A DNA stretch of 64,000 nt. Origin: Bacteroides sp. Lineage in GTDB: Bacteria > Bacteroidota > Bacteroidia > Bacteroidales > UBA7960. The notes under the pieces are model-generated. The model made no database searches. It saw nothing but the letters and a program-made list of their open reading frames with translations, and had not been told where the DNA came from. Both the position numbers and the translations under genes were made by a program. Positions 8,653 to 17,300 of the stretch are shown in pieces. The stretch's first letter is position 1, and the number at the start of each line of letters is the position of its first letter. The stretch covers positions 62,001 through 126,000 of the forward strand of contig JAZBOS010000094.1 of assembly GCA_036351255.1 (NCBI GenBank), in the 5' to 3' direction.

Positions 8653-9321
8653 CCCTTACCGGGAACGAAAGATTCCGGCCGGAAAAGAAAACCTTTAACG
8701 ACTAACCCCCGGATCGTTTTCCTTTTAAGTTTTTCAAATCCTTTGGCCTGACTTTGGCCCTTCACGAAAGCAGGAAGCCCTGGTTAATTTTCCAGTTGAG
8801 AATGAACCCCAGCTTATCTGATTTAAAACAGGAAATTCCTTTTCAGGCACAACGGGCCCATACCTGGCACATTGACTGTGAAAGAATGCTTCTCTTTCTT
8901 GCAATTTCTGAAGCCCCGGTAGTTTTTGATCCAAAGCCCCCGCTTATTGGTGTTCCATCCCTTAAAGGTATATTTTACTGCTCCCATAGGCCTTATCGAG
9001 TGGGTAAAACCGAATCAAACTTGGAGTTAATACGGAGTTAATACGGAGTTTGTACGGTTTAAACCGTATAAACTCCGTATTAAGTCCGAGGATGGTATGG
9101 GTATCATATGAAAAGATAGGTTGGGGGAAGCAATAGAATCAATGGGCGAAGATACTCGGGAAAAAATGGCTTTCATGCGAATGCTTGGGGAAAAATCCAA
9201 GTGAATCCTGATTTTTTTAATGATTTTTATGGTCACTTGCAGCATTTGCCCCCCGATTTTCGTATGGGCGATTGTGTAAACGATTGAATACTGCCTTAAA
9301 CCAAACCAAAACTTCATTGCA
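8653..9321 (+). other. 669-bp intergenic region holding an 11-bp phased array
   Basis: No convincing gene is present. A 95-codon frame from 8754 lacks a clear ribosome-binding site or recognisable sequence and runs into the repeat array at 9023-9089. The last 200 bp, before the LVIVD lipoprotein gene, is A/T-rich and presumably holds its promoter; no clear TAnnTTTG motif was found. Confidence 0.6.
9023..9089 (+). repeat. 11-bp phased repeat array forming a 56-bp near-perfect palindrome
   Basis: The word ggagtt starts at 9023, 9034 and 9045; cgg starts at 9033, 9044 and 9055; the reverse word ccg starts at 9064, 9075 and 9086. All steps are exactly 11 bp. The halves 9033-9060 and 9061-9088 are reverse complements with only two mismatched pairs (52/69 and 37/84), and the centre 9053-9068 is a perfect 16-bp palindrome. 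No T-run follows. The same architecture with other words is at 26979-27067 and 49513-49585. Confidence 0.9.
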
Positions 9322-10587
9322 ATGAAAAAGAATTTGATATTCCAGGGGGTCTTTGCTTTACTGATTCTCTTTGCTGTTGGAGGCTGCAAGGTCAACGACG
9401 AATATACCCACGAGGTATATAAGCCGGTGTACAAAAGCTTTGATGAGTTTCGCAACTCCTTCCAGTCGGGACCTGCCAAGGAAATTCAGCAGGCAGGAAA
9501 GATTTATTTCAAGGATAACTACCTTTTCGTGAACGAGGTGAACAAGGGCATCCACGTCATTGACAATGCCGATCCGTCCAACCCCATCCGGCTGGCTTTC
9601 TACGAGCTGGAAGGCAATGTGGATATGGCCATCAGGGGCGACATCCTGTTTGCCGACAGCTATATTGATTTGGTCTCACTCGACATTAGCGACGTGATGA
9701 ACCCGGTGGTGATCAGCCGCCTGGAGAATGCCTTCCCTGATGTTTTGCCCCCATACGACCAGAGTCTTCCCATTTATGACCTCGACCGCACCAAAGGTGT
9801 GGTGGTAGGCTGGAAGGTGGAAACCGTCACCGAGGAATATGGTGGTTGGGGCGGCTGGTGGGGCGGCTGGTGGGGCGCCGAGTACGCGATGGACGGCGGT
9901 ATAGGTTCGGGCGGCGATAACAGCGCTGGCGTAGGCGGAAGCATGGCCCGCTTTATGCTCAACGACCATTACCTGTATAGCGTCACCACGCCTTGGGTAT
10001 TGAAGACCCTTGACATTTCGGATGCCGCAAATATGACGCCGGTCGACAGCATCTCGACCTGGCGTGAAATGGAAACCCTGTTTCGCCTGGAAAATCACCT
10101 GTTCATCGGCACCACATCCGGGATGATCATCTATAACCTTGATGAAGCTGCTCACCCGCAGTTTGTTAGCGAAATCAACCACATCAATTCTTGCGACCCG
10201 GTGGTGGTGGCCAACGACATTGCCTATGTCACGCTTCGCTCGGGCAATGCCTGCGCCAACTTCAGCAACCAGTTGGATGTGATCGACCTCTCGGACCTGG
10301 AAAACCCCAAATTGCTTAAATCTTACCCGATGTTCAACCCCCATGGGCTGGGCATTGATGACACGCTGCTGTTTATCTGCGACGGGGCTGCAGGGCTAAA
10401 GGTTTACGATGCCTCGAATCCCCTGGCCATTTCATCCAATATGATTGCCCATTTTCAGGACATTGACACCTTCGATGTCATTCCCCTCGACGGTATCCTG
10501 ATCCTCATCGGGCAAGACGGAATATTCCAGTATGATTACTCAAATCCGCAGAGCATTGTTTTGCTCAGTCATATTGCCATTCGTTAA
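9322..10587 (+). CDS. LVIVD-repeat beta-propeller lipoprotein
   Basis: 421 residues. A lipoprotein signal with lipobox VGGC gives Cys23 as the likely acylation site. The mature part is built of LVIVD-type repeats, for example YFKDNYLFVNEVNKGIHVID, FADSYIDLVSLDISD, LYSVTTPWVLKTLDISD, LFIGTTSGMIIYNLDE and LLFICDGAAGLKVYDASNP, each blade ending in D followed by NP or a similar turn. This family is thought to form cell-surface propellers; no enzymatic role is established. Between two blades is an unusual Gly/Trp-rich insert (GGWGGWWGGWWG, about residues 174-186) followed by a Gly-rich loop. A second lipoprotein gene begins 12 bp downstream, so the two are one transcript and the products may act together on the outer membrane. 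Confidence 0.8.
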   Translation: MKKNLIFQGVFALLILFAVGGCKVNDEYTHEVYKPVYKSFDEFRNSFQSGPAKEIQQAGKIYFKDNYLFVNEVNKGIHVIDNADPSNPIRLAFYELEGNVDMAIRGDILFADSYIDLVSLDISDVMNPVVISRLENAFPDVLPPYDQSLPIYDLDRTKGVVVGWKVETVTEEYGGWGGWWGGWWGAEYAMDGGIGSGGDNSAGVGGSMARFMLNDHYLYSVTTPWVLKTLDISDAANMTPVDSISTWREMETLFRLENHLFIGTTSGMIIYNLDEAAHPQFVSEINHINSCDPVVVANDIAYVTLRSGNACANFSNQLDVIDLSDLENPKLLKSYPMFNPHGLGIDDTLLFICDGAAGLKVYDASNPLAISSNMIAHFQDIDTFDVIPLDGILILIGQDGIFQYDYSNPQSIVLLSHIAIR

Positions 10588-10599
10588 TAAGATATTGTC

Positions 10600-11022
10600 G
10601 TGAAAACAAGGATTGACAAGCTGCGAATACTGATTTTTCTGTCCGGGGTGCTGTTGTTCATGCCCTCGTGCAGCAAGGAGTGGGACTGGTTTGGGAAAGA
10701 CCCGGAAAGTGATGAGTTTGAGGCTTATATCGTAAGCTTTCATGTGCCCTACAGCCTGCATGCCGGCCAACCGGCCGTGCTGACGGTCACCTATGCCAAG
10801 CCCCAGCCCTGCTTCACCCGCACCGGCATCGACACCCACTTGCGGGCCTGGGAGATGGAGGTGGAGGTGTGGCTGAAAAGGGATCATGCCTATGCCTGCC
10901 CCGATGTGCTGGTAGAAGAAAGCGCTGAATTTTCGGTGGTTTTTCCCCATCCGGGCATATATACCCTGAAATACAGGGGGGTAGACGGACCTGAAACCCT
11001 TGGAATCGAGGTTTTGCAGTAG
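10600..11022 (+). CDS. small hypothetical lipoprotein
   Basis: 140 residues from a GTG start. A hydrophobic signal ends in the lipobox MPSC (Cys25). The mature part is about 115 residues and looks like one beta-sandwich: FEAYIVSFHVPYSLHAGQPAVLTVTY, then paired strands, then a Tyr-rich end (FPHPGIYTLKYRGVDG) that resembles an Ig-like domain. Two internal Cys (CFTR, ACPD) could form a disulphide. I do not recognise a family. Being 12 bp after the LVIVD propeller gene, it is probably a partner of that lipoprotein. Confidence 0.65.
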   Translation: MKTRIDKLRILIFLSGVLLFMPSCSKEWDWFGKDPESDEFEAYIVSFHVPYSLHAGQPAVLTVTYAKPQPCFTRTGIDTHLRAWEMEVEVWLKRDHAYACPDVLVEESAEFSVVFPHPGIYTLKYRGVDGPETLGIEVLQ

Positions 11023-11329
11023 ATGGACTTTTGTTGTTTAAAATGATTTTTTTAACCATGAAAACGATCCCGGTTCAGCAATTTTTTCTTTCACCGGTTT
11101 TGGTTTCTTCCTTGAGGTTCCCGCGCCGGCAGTGCGTTTCTTTTGTCCCTGCCGGTTTTCGGGCCTTCCCCGAAAGGGGTTTGTTGAAAACGCACAAAAA
11201 GAATACGTTCTTTATTTTTTTGAGGAACCCTTTGAAGGCTCCTGTCCTGTTTATAACATCAAAAAGAAAAGCCGGACCCGTTTTCTCTGAAAATGGAGTT
11301 AATTTTGAAAAAAGAAAACCATAGGGCTT
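11023..11329 (+). other. 307-bp intergenic region with nested inverted repeats
   Basis: No gene is supported: overlapping frames are open on both strands but both are poor in composition and unlike any family. Several inverted repeats are seen: gtgcgttt at 11132 with aaacgcac at 11188, ccggca at 11126 with tgccgg at 11150, and cccc-gaaa-gggg at 11168-11179. A six-pair A/T hairpin (11198-11213) followed by a T-run could end the lipoprotein operon. The sigma-factor promoter is expected near the right end. Confidence 0.5.
11198..11220 (+). terminator. weak candidate terminator after the lipoprotein pair
   Basis: aaagaa, loop tacg, ttcttt, then A and seven T. The stem is A/T-rich and short, so this is only a candidate. 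Confidence 0.3.
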
Positions 11330-11896
11330 TTGACACAAGGAGGTTATACCGAACAGGACATTCTTTCGGGTTGCAGGAAGGGCAAGCGGAAGTTTCAGGA
11401 ATTGCTCTATCGGCAGTTTTATGCCTTTGGCATGTCGGTATGCCTTCGTTATGCCCTCTCACGTGAGGATGCCATGGAGATCCTGAATGATAGTTTTTAC
11501 AAGGTGTTCGACAATATTGACAAATACCAGCAGGACCGCCCCTTTAAGACCTGGTTCAGGCGTATCCTGATCAACACCGCCCTCGACCATTACCGGAGCA
11601 ACAAAAGATTCAGGATTTTCCTTGACGAAGCGGTTGCCGAAATGGAACCGGGCATTGAGCCTGACCTGGAACAAGAACTAAGGGCGGAGGAGATCCTGGA
11701 TTTGTTTAAAGGCTTGCCCGAGGTGTACCGGGTCATTTTCAACCTCTATGAGGTGGAAGGGTTTAATCACGAGGAAATTGCCGGTTTGCTGGATGTTTCG
11801 CCCGGCACCTCACGCTCGCACCTGAGCCGAGCAAAAAAAATGCTCAGGAAATTGTATGTTGAAAGAATTATAGATCAGCGCCATGAAGCCGTTTGA
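11330..11896 (+). CDS. RNA polymerase ECF sigma factor
   Basis: 188 residues. The only usable start is TTG at 11330: the frame has a stop at 11306 and no ATG before the conserved part. Sigma region 2 covers about residues 25-90 (LLYRQFYAFGMSVCLRYALS, then DAMEILNDSFYKVFDNIDKY and FKTWFRRILINTALDHYR). Region 4 covers about 125-180 (LPEVYRVIFNLYEVEGFNHE, EIAGLLDVSPGTSRSHLSRA). It belongs to the Bacteroidota ECF type. The next gene overlaps by 14 bp and has the layout of an anti-sigma factor, so the pair probably senses envelope state. An aaggaggt string lies inside the first codons, which leaves the exact start open. Confidence 0.9.
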   Translation: MTQGGYTEQDILSGCRKGKRKFQELLYRQFYAFGMSVCLRYALSREDAMEILNDSFYKVFDNIDKYQQDRPFKTWFRRILINTALDHYRSNKRFRIFLDEAVAEMEPGIEPDLEQELRAEEILDLFKGLPEVYRVIFNLYEVEGFNHEEIAGLLDVSPGTSRSHLSRAKKMLRKLYVERIIDQRHEAV

Positions 11897-13187
11897 TGAT
11901 CAATTTTCCGACAATGTCCGTAAGGCTTTCGATGACTGGCAGGAAGACATGCCGGCGGAAGCCTGGGCAGGGATGAAAGCACGCCTGGAGCGGGGCGGCA
12001 AGGCCCGTGTGGTGCCCTTGTGGCCCTTCCTGACCAAGGCGGCTGGCATTGCCTTGCTGACGGGCTTGTCAATATTCTGGTTTGTGGACTTTCAGCCTGA
12101 GCGGGCGGAAATAGCACAATCAGCACAAATTCAGAAGGAAATTCCTAAGGCTTCGGTTCCGGAAGCTGCCGGGGAGGCGTTGGACATTGAGCCTGGTCTT
12201 GCTTCTGAGCCACTGACGTCAGAAGGTTCATTGCTGGCGGAAGGGAATAAGCCTGCATACAGGCCTCGTCAGGCTAAAGTGAAGGTGATTGACCTCGCAG
12301 GGCCAGCCATTGAGGAAGCGGATGACCTGCCTTCTGAGATCCTGGCGGAGGCTGCAGAGACAGAAGGGGAGGCGCTTGCCGGAACCACCCCTGAAGAGAA
12401 TGAAGCGGCTGAGGTGCCGACACTGGTTTTGCGACCGCAACACGAAAGGACCGGAGAACAAAATGCTAATCCCCGGGATGCTGCACTGTCCCTTACAGAC
12501 CCCTCGCATGGCAGGGAAAAGGAAGGTCGCCTGGCCTGGGGAGTCTCGGCAGGTTCGATGCTGGCCTTTGCTGAACAGCGCGTGTCGGATGGGCCAGGAT
12601 ATGCCGCAGGGGTCACCGCCGAATACAGCCTTTCGCCTACAGTTACACTGGCTTCGGGTGGAATGCTTACCTATCATCAGTTTGAGTTGGTAAATTTTTC
12701 CCAGTCAGATTTTATGTACGATTATGTTTCGGGCAATTACAGCTCATCCGATGTGAACCTGACCGGCAACAATGAATATGAAATGCTGGCCCTTGAGATC
12801 CCCCTGAATGCCCAGTTCAATGTAATGGAAACCAGCAAACGCAGGATGTATGTCAGTACAGGTCTGTCTTCCCTGGTATATCTGCAGCAAAGGTTTTCGG
12901 GTACCAACACTGCTTTTTTGGAGCAGTCCTTTTACAATGACGCCACTGGGCAGATGGAATTGCAATACACCACTTCTACCTTCAGCGTAGATGAAAAATA
13001 CGGAGCGCTGAGCCGTTTTGACTTCGGGCGATTGCTGAATTTTTCGCTGGGTTATGTGATCCTGCGCGAGAACAGCGCCATGGTTATTGAACCCTTTGTC
13101 AAACTCCCCATAGGAACCCTTACCAGTCGTGACATCAGCCTGGGGATGGGTGGCATCTCGCTGAAGTATCGTTTTTCGGGCCATTAG
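11883..13187 (+). CDS. anti-sigma-like inner-membrane domain fused to an outer-membrane beta-barrel domain
   Basis: 434 residues, overlapping the sigma gene by 14 bp. Residues 1-42 are a short cytoplasmic segment (FSDNVRKAFDDWQEDMPAEA) of the kind found at the start of Bacteroidota anti-sigma proteins. One membrane segment spans about 44-70. A long Ala/Glu/Pro-rich linker (about 70-210) follows, and then an outer-membrane beta-barrel-like domain (about 215-434: WGVSAGSMLAFAEQRV, LALEIPLNAQFNV, FNFSLGYVIL-type strands, ending GGISLKYRFSGH). If the topology is right, one polypeptide would reach from cytoplasm to outer membrane and could pass barrel status straight to the sigma factor. I infer that role from gene order. 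Confidence 0.7.
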   Translation: MKPFDDQFSDNVRKAFDDWQEDMPAEAWAGMKARLERGGKARVVPLWPFLTKAAGIALLTGLSIFWFVDFQPERAEIAQSAQIQKEIPKASVPEAAGEALDIEPGLASEPLTSEGSLLAEGNKPAYRPRQAKVKVIDLAGPAIEEADDLPSEILAEAAETEGEALAGTTPEENEAAEVPTLVLRPQHERTGEQNANPRDAALSLTDPSHGREKEGRLAWGVSAGSMLAFAEQRVSDGPGYAAGVTAEYSLSPTVTLASGGMLTYHQFELVNFSQSDFMYDYVSGNYSSSDVNLTGNNEYEMLALEIPLNAQFNVMETSKRRMYVSTGLSSLVYLQQRFSGTNTAFLEQSFYNDATGQMELQYTTSTFSVDEKYGALSRFDFGRLLNFSLGYVILRENSAMVIEPFVKLPIGTLTSRDISLGMGGISLKYRFSGH

Positions 13188-13232
13188 ACAGAGTCCGTAA
13201 AAATTCCGATATTTGCAGGAATCCCTTTCCCT

Positions 13233-14300
13233 ATGGCAAATAACCGGAAAAAGAGGTCGCGTAAAACCGGGTTATCCCCCGGTTCCCTGATCCATATCGG
13301 AGAACAAAAGATTGAGTTTCCGCGAATCACCCTGATTCAGTATGACCGGCAAACCTTTACTGAGGGTGAGGCTTCCAGCCTTGAGGAATGTGCCAGTCAA
13401 ATCAAGGACTATCAAGGGGTTTCGTGGGTTAATATTGACGGGATCCACGAAATGGGCCTGATGGGGAAAGCCGGAGAGTTATTTGGTATTCACCCCCTGA
13501 CCCTGGAAGACATTGTCAACACAGAACAGCGTCCCAAAGCCGAAGCTTACGACAGTTACCTGTTTTTCTCCCTGAAGATGCTTAGTCCGGGGGAAAAGAA
13601 TGACGACTTGGCCAGTGAGCAGATCAGCATTTTGCTTGGAGAACGCCTGGTGATCACCTTCCAGGAACGCCCCGGGGATGTGTTTGATCAGGTGCGGGAA
13701 CGCCTCAGGCAGGGCAAGGGACGCATTCGTACACTGAAGGCCGATTATTTGGCTTATGCTTTGCTGGATGCTTTGGTTGACAGCTATTTTGACCTCCTTG
13801 AGCGTCTGGGAGAGGAGATGGAAGACCTGGAAGAGTTGGTGCTGGGGAACCCCAGCAAACAGATGGTGCCCCGTATCCATAACATGAAGCGGCGCGCACT
13901 CGTCCTCAGGCGTTCGGTATGGCCCCTGCGCGAACTGGTGAATACCTTTGAGAAAAGCGAATCATCCCTGCTGGAGAAATCTACCCGAATTTATCTTCGC
14001 GATGTGTACGACCATACCATACAGATCATTGATGGGGTAGAGGTGTCACGCGAAATTATTTCGGGCCTGATGGACCTTTACCTGAGCAGCCTGAGCAACC
14101 GTACCAACGAAGTAATGAAAGTATTGACCATTGTGGCCACCATTTTTATTCCACTTACTTTCTTAGCCGGGGTGTATGGAATGAATTTCAAACATATGCC
14201 TGAACTGGCCTGGAAATGGGCTTATCCTGCCGTATGGGGAGTAATGGCCCTTGCAGCCCTGGGGATGCTTTGGTATTTCCGCCGCAAAAAGTGGCTGTAG
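13233..14300 (+). CDS. corA: CorA magnesium/cobalt transporter
   Basis: 355 residues, the usual CorA length. The N-terminal two thirds form the cytoplasmic funnel (WVNIDGIHEMGLMGKAGELF, HPLTLEDIVNTEQRPKAEAY). The long stalk helix covers about 235-295. Two C-terminal membrane segments follow, and the selectivity motif YGMNF sits at the end of the first (FLAGVYGMNFKHMPE), with the expected acidic residue just after it. The protein ends in positively charged RRKKWL. CorA is a homopentameric channel for Mg2+ (also Co2+ or Ni2+), gated by intracellular Mg2+. It begins 45 bp after the barrel gene and could be in that transcript, though the functions are unrelated. The following CotH gene starts 73 bp downstream. 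Confidence 0.93.
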   Translation: MANNRKKRSRKTGLSPGSLIHIGEQKIEFPRITLIQYDRQTFTEGEASSLEECASQIKDYQGVSWVNIDGIHEMGLMGKAGELFGIHPLTLEDIVNTEQRPKAEAYDSYLFFSLKMLSPGEKNDDLASEQISILLGERLVITFQERPGDVFDQVRERLRQGKGRIRTLKADYLAYALLDALVDSYFDLLERLGEEMEDLEELVLGNPSKQMVPRIHNMKRRALVLRRSVWPLRELVNTFEKSESSLLEKSTRIYLRDVYDHTIQIIDGVEVSREIISGLMDLYLSSLSNRTNEVMKVLTIVATIFIPLTFLAGVYGMNFKHMPELAWKWAYPAVWGVMALAALGMLWYFRRKKWL

Positions 14301-14373
14301 CGTTTGCCTTTTTTCCCGGGAAATTCCTCCAAAAAATTCCGAAAAAAATTTACCATTAATAATCTGCTTTACC

Positions 14374-17300
14374 ATGAGACCTTTCTTTCCTTACCATAAA
14401 TTCCTGATATTTCTTTCCTTTTTGCTGGCAGTTGGGGTATTTTCATCCCGGGCCCAGCAAAAGAACAATTTGCGTGTAACTCATTTGACTGGGAAGCCAG
14501 TTTTTTCGCAGCCGGCAGGATTTTATTCCTCCGCGTTTGAACTTGGCATGCAAACGGCCCAAACGGGAGAGTATGCTTACACGGTCAGCGCTCCGGGTTA
14601 TGAAAGCCTTTCAGGGACCGTTACGATCATTGACGAAGACCTTGAAATTCTCATCAATCTGAATGAAGGCAAATCTGTTGACTTAAAAGAAAATGAGTCT
14701 GGTTCGCGGGAACTGTTTAGCGTAACCTTCAGGGTGAATACCACCGGATCAAATGTGGTTCCGGGTGATGACGTATATATGAGCGGTACGATGGCAGACC
14801 CCATGTGGCCTGAGCCTGGAACTAACCCTGACTTGCTGATGGACGAGGAAGCGGTGGGTTCGGCTTATTATGTGCTGAGCTTTGAACTGGAACCCGGGCA
14901 ATATGAGTATAAGTATTTTCGAAACGCAGGTTGGGCTGATGGTGAATGGAGCGGCGACCCTAACCGGGTGGTTAATATTGTGGGTGATACGCTGATCAAT
15001 GATTTGTATGGTGACATCAATCCCCCTGAACCAGAGACTCCCTTGTTTACGGTAACATTTTTCGTTCAGGATGCAGGAGGCCTACCGCTGGAGGACGCTA
15101 CCATTACCTTTGATGGAATTACTTACGAAGCGGGAGTATATGTAATAGAGGATCTGATGCCAAGGGCCACCATCCGGTATACCACTGATGGCAGCATACC
15201 CACGGAAGACAGTCCCTTGTTTGAGGAAAACCTTCAGATTGATAGCCGTGCCGGTGATCCCAACATTATTTCGCTGATTCCCACAAATAATGTGGGTGGC
15301 GGCAGTGAGCAATGGTTTCCGCCTGCCGGTGAAATTTTCAAGATTCACACCGTCCGTGCCCGGGCTTTTGCTCCGCGCATGGATCCGGGAGAGACAACCA
15401 CGGCGACCTATATTGTTGATCCCGAAGGCCCTGCCCGTTTCTCCATGCCTCTGGTGTCCATTGCTGCCCATTATGGTGCCTTCTTTGATCCTGATACCGG
15501 GATTTATGTTTATGGGAATTACAGCAACTATTTCCAGGAAGGTGATGAATGGGAGCGGTTGTCGCACGTAGAGTTTTTTGAAGAGGACGGGAACCTTGCC
15601 TTTGCCCAGAACCTTGGGGTGCGCACCCACGGGGGTACGACCCGTCAAAGGCCCAGGAAGTCTTTGCGGTTTTATGCGCGATCAGAATATGGGGAATCCT
15701 GGGTTGATTATCAATTTTTCCCCGATAAGCCTGTTTTCGAGTTTAAACGTTTTCTGCTGCGTAATAGCGGAAACGACTGGGATCAGGCTATTTTTCGCGA
15801 TGCCTTTATGCAGTCGCTGTTGAAGGGTGTTACCAAACTTGACCTGCAGTATTCCAGGCCCGTAGTGGTTTTTCTTAACGGAGAATACTGGGGCGTACAC
15901 AATGTGCGCGATCGCTTTGACAGCCGGTTCATTGAATCGCATTACGGATTGGGTGAGATGGATTATGCCATGCTGGAAAATAATGCAATTCTTGACAACG
16001 GCAATCCCGACGGGGTGGCACATTACCAGGAGATGATTCAGTTTCTCCAGAACAACAGCATGAGCAATGCATCTAATTATGCCTCCCTTCAGACTCGAAT
16101 GGATGTTGAAAGTTTTATCGACCACCAGGTGGCAGAGATCTATTTTATGAATACGGACTGGCCCGGTAACAACCTGCAGTACTGGCGGAAGATGACTCCC
16201 TCGTATCAGCCGGATGCTCCTTATGGGCATGATGGCCGCTGGCGATGGATGATCAAGGATACGGACTTTGGTTTTTGGTTAAACTTCGATTATGTTCCCG
16301 GGGTGTATGAAGGCCCTGCGCATAACACCCTGGCCTTTGCCCTGGCCCCCAACGGTCCGGGCTGGCCCAATCCGGCCTGGTCAACACTGATCTTCCGAAG
16401 GCTTACCGAAAACCAGCAATTCAGGTTTGCCTTGATTAACCGCTTTTGCGACATGATGAACACAGTGTTTCAGGAAGATTATGTGCTGAATAAACTGGAA
16501 GAGCACCGTCAGCTTTACTTCCCCGAGATGGAGGAACATATCCATCGCTGGCGGACCCCTTATAACGTAGATCACTGGAATGCCCAGATTAACCGAATGG
16601 CCTCCTTTGGTGAGCAGCGCCCGGGCTACCTGAAACAACACCTCAAGGCCCAGTTTGGCCTGGGAGAGATGGCCAATGTAACGGTGAGCTCTTCCAATTT
16701 GTTGCAAGGCGGGGTGCGGGTGAACCGTCTGGAACCTGATCAAATCACCAATCCCTGGACAGGTTCCTATTTCAAAAACGTACCCATTGAGGTGGAAGCC
16801 GTTGCTCAACCTGGATTCCGCTTCAGCCACTGGGATGGTCTTCCTTCAGAGACCCCTGCCCTGACCACCATTAACCTGACCCAGGATACCTCCATTGTGG
16901 CCTGGTTTTCCAATTCCCTGATTCATTACTGGCATTTTAATAACCTGCCGGATGAAACCTTTACCTCCGTTTCTTCTGATTTCTCGCTCAACGATGGAGC
17001 CCTGATCACCTACCCCGGTATGGGTGATGGGTATATGGACCGAACGGACGGCACCTTGCTCAACGCGAACATGAATGCTCCTGCAGGATTTGGATTAAGG
17101 GTTCGTAACCCTTCAAATACCCGTGAACTGATCATTGCTGCACCCTCAACGGGCTACCGTGAGTTGCAGTTTTCTTTTGCCGTACACCGAACCAATAACG
17201 GCGCACAGGAAGAGGAATTTTATTATTCAACTGATGGTGGAGAAAGCTGGAACCAGGTTGGAACAGCCTATGACATTTTTCTGGATTATACAGTGAAGCA

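Noticed and set aside
8754..9041. 95-codon plus-strand open frame
   Set aside because: Composition unlike the neighbours, no clear ribosome-binding site, and it ends inside the 11-bp array.
11031..11338. Overlapping open frames on both strands
   Set aside because: Both are biased by A/T-rich and inverted-repeat DNA; neither resembles a protein family.
14251..14373. Earlier start of the CotH protein within corA
   Set aside because: The ATG at 14374 gives a proper signal peptide; the upstream part is another frame of corA.
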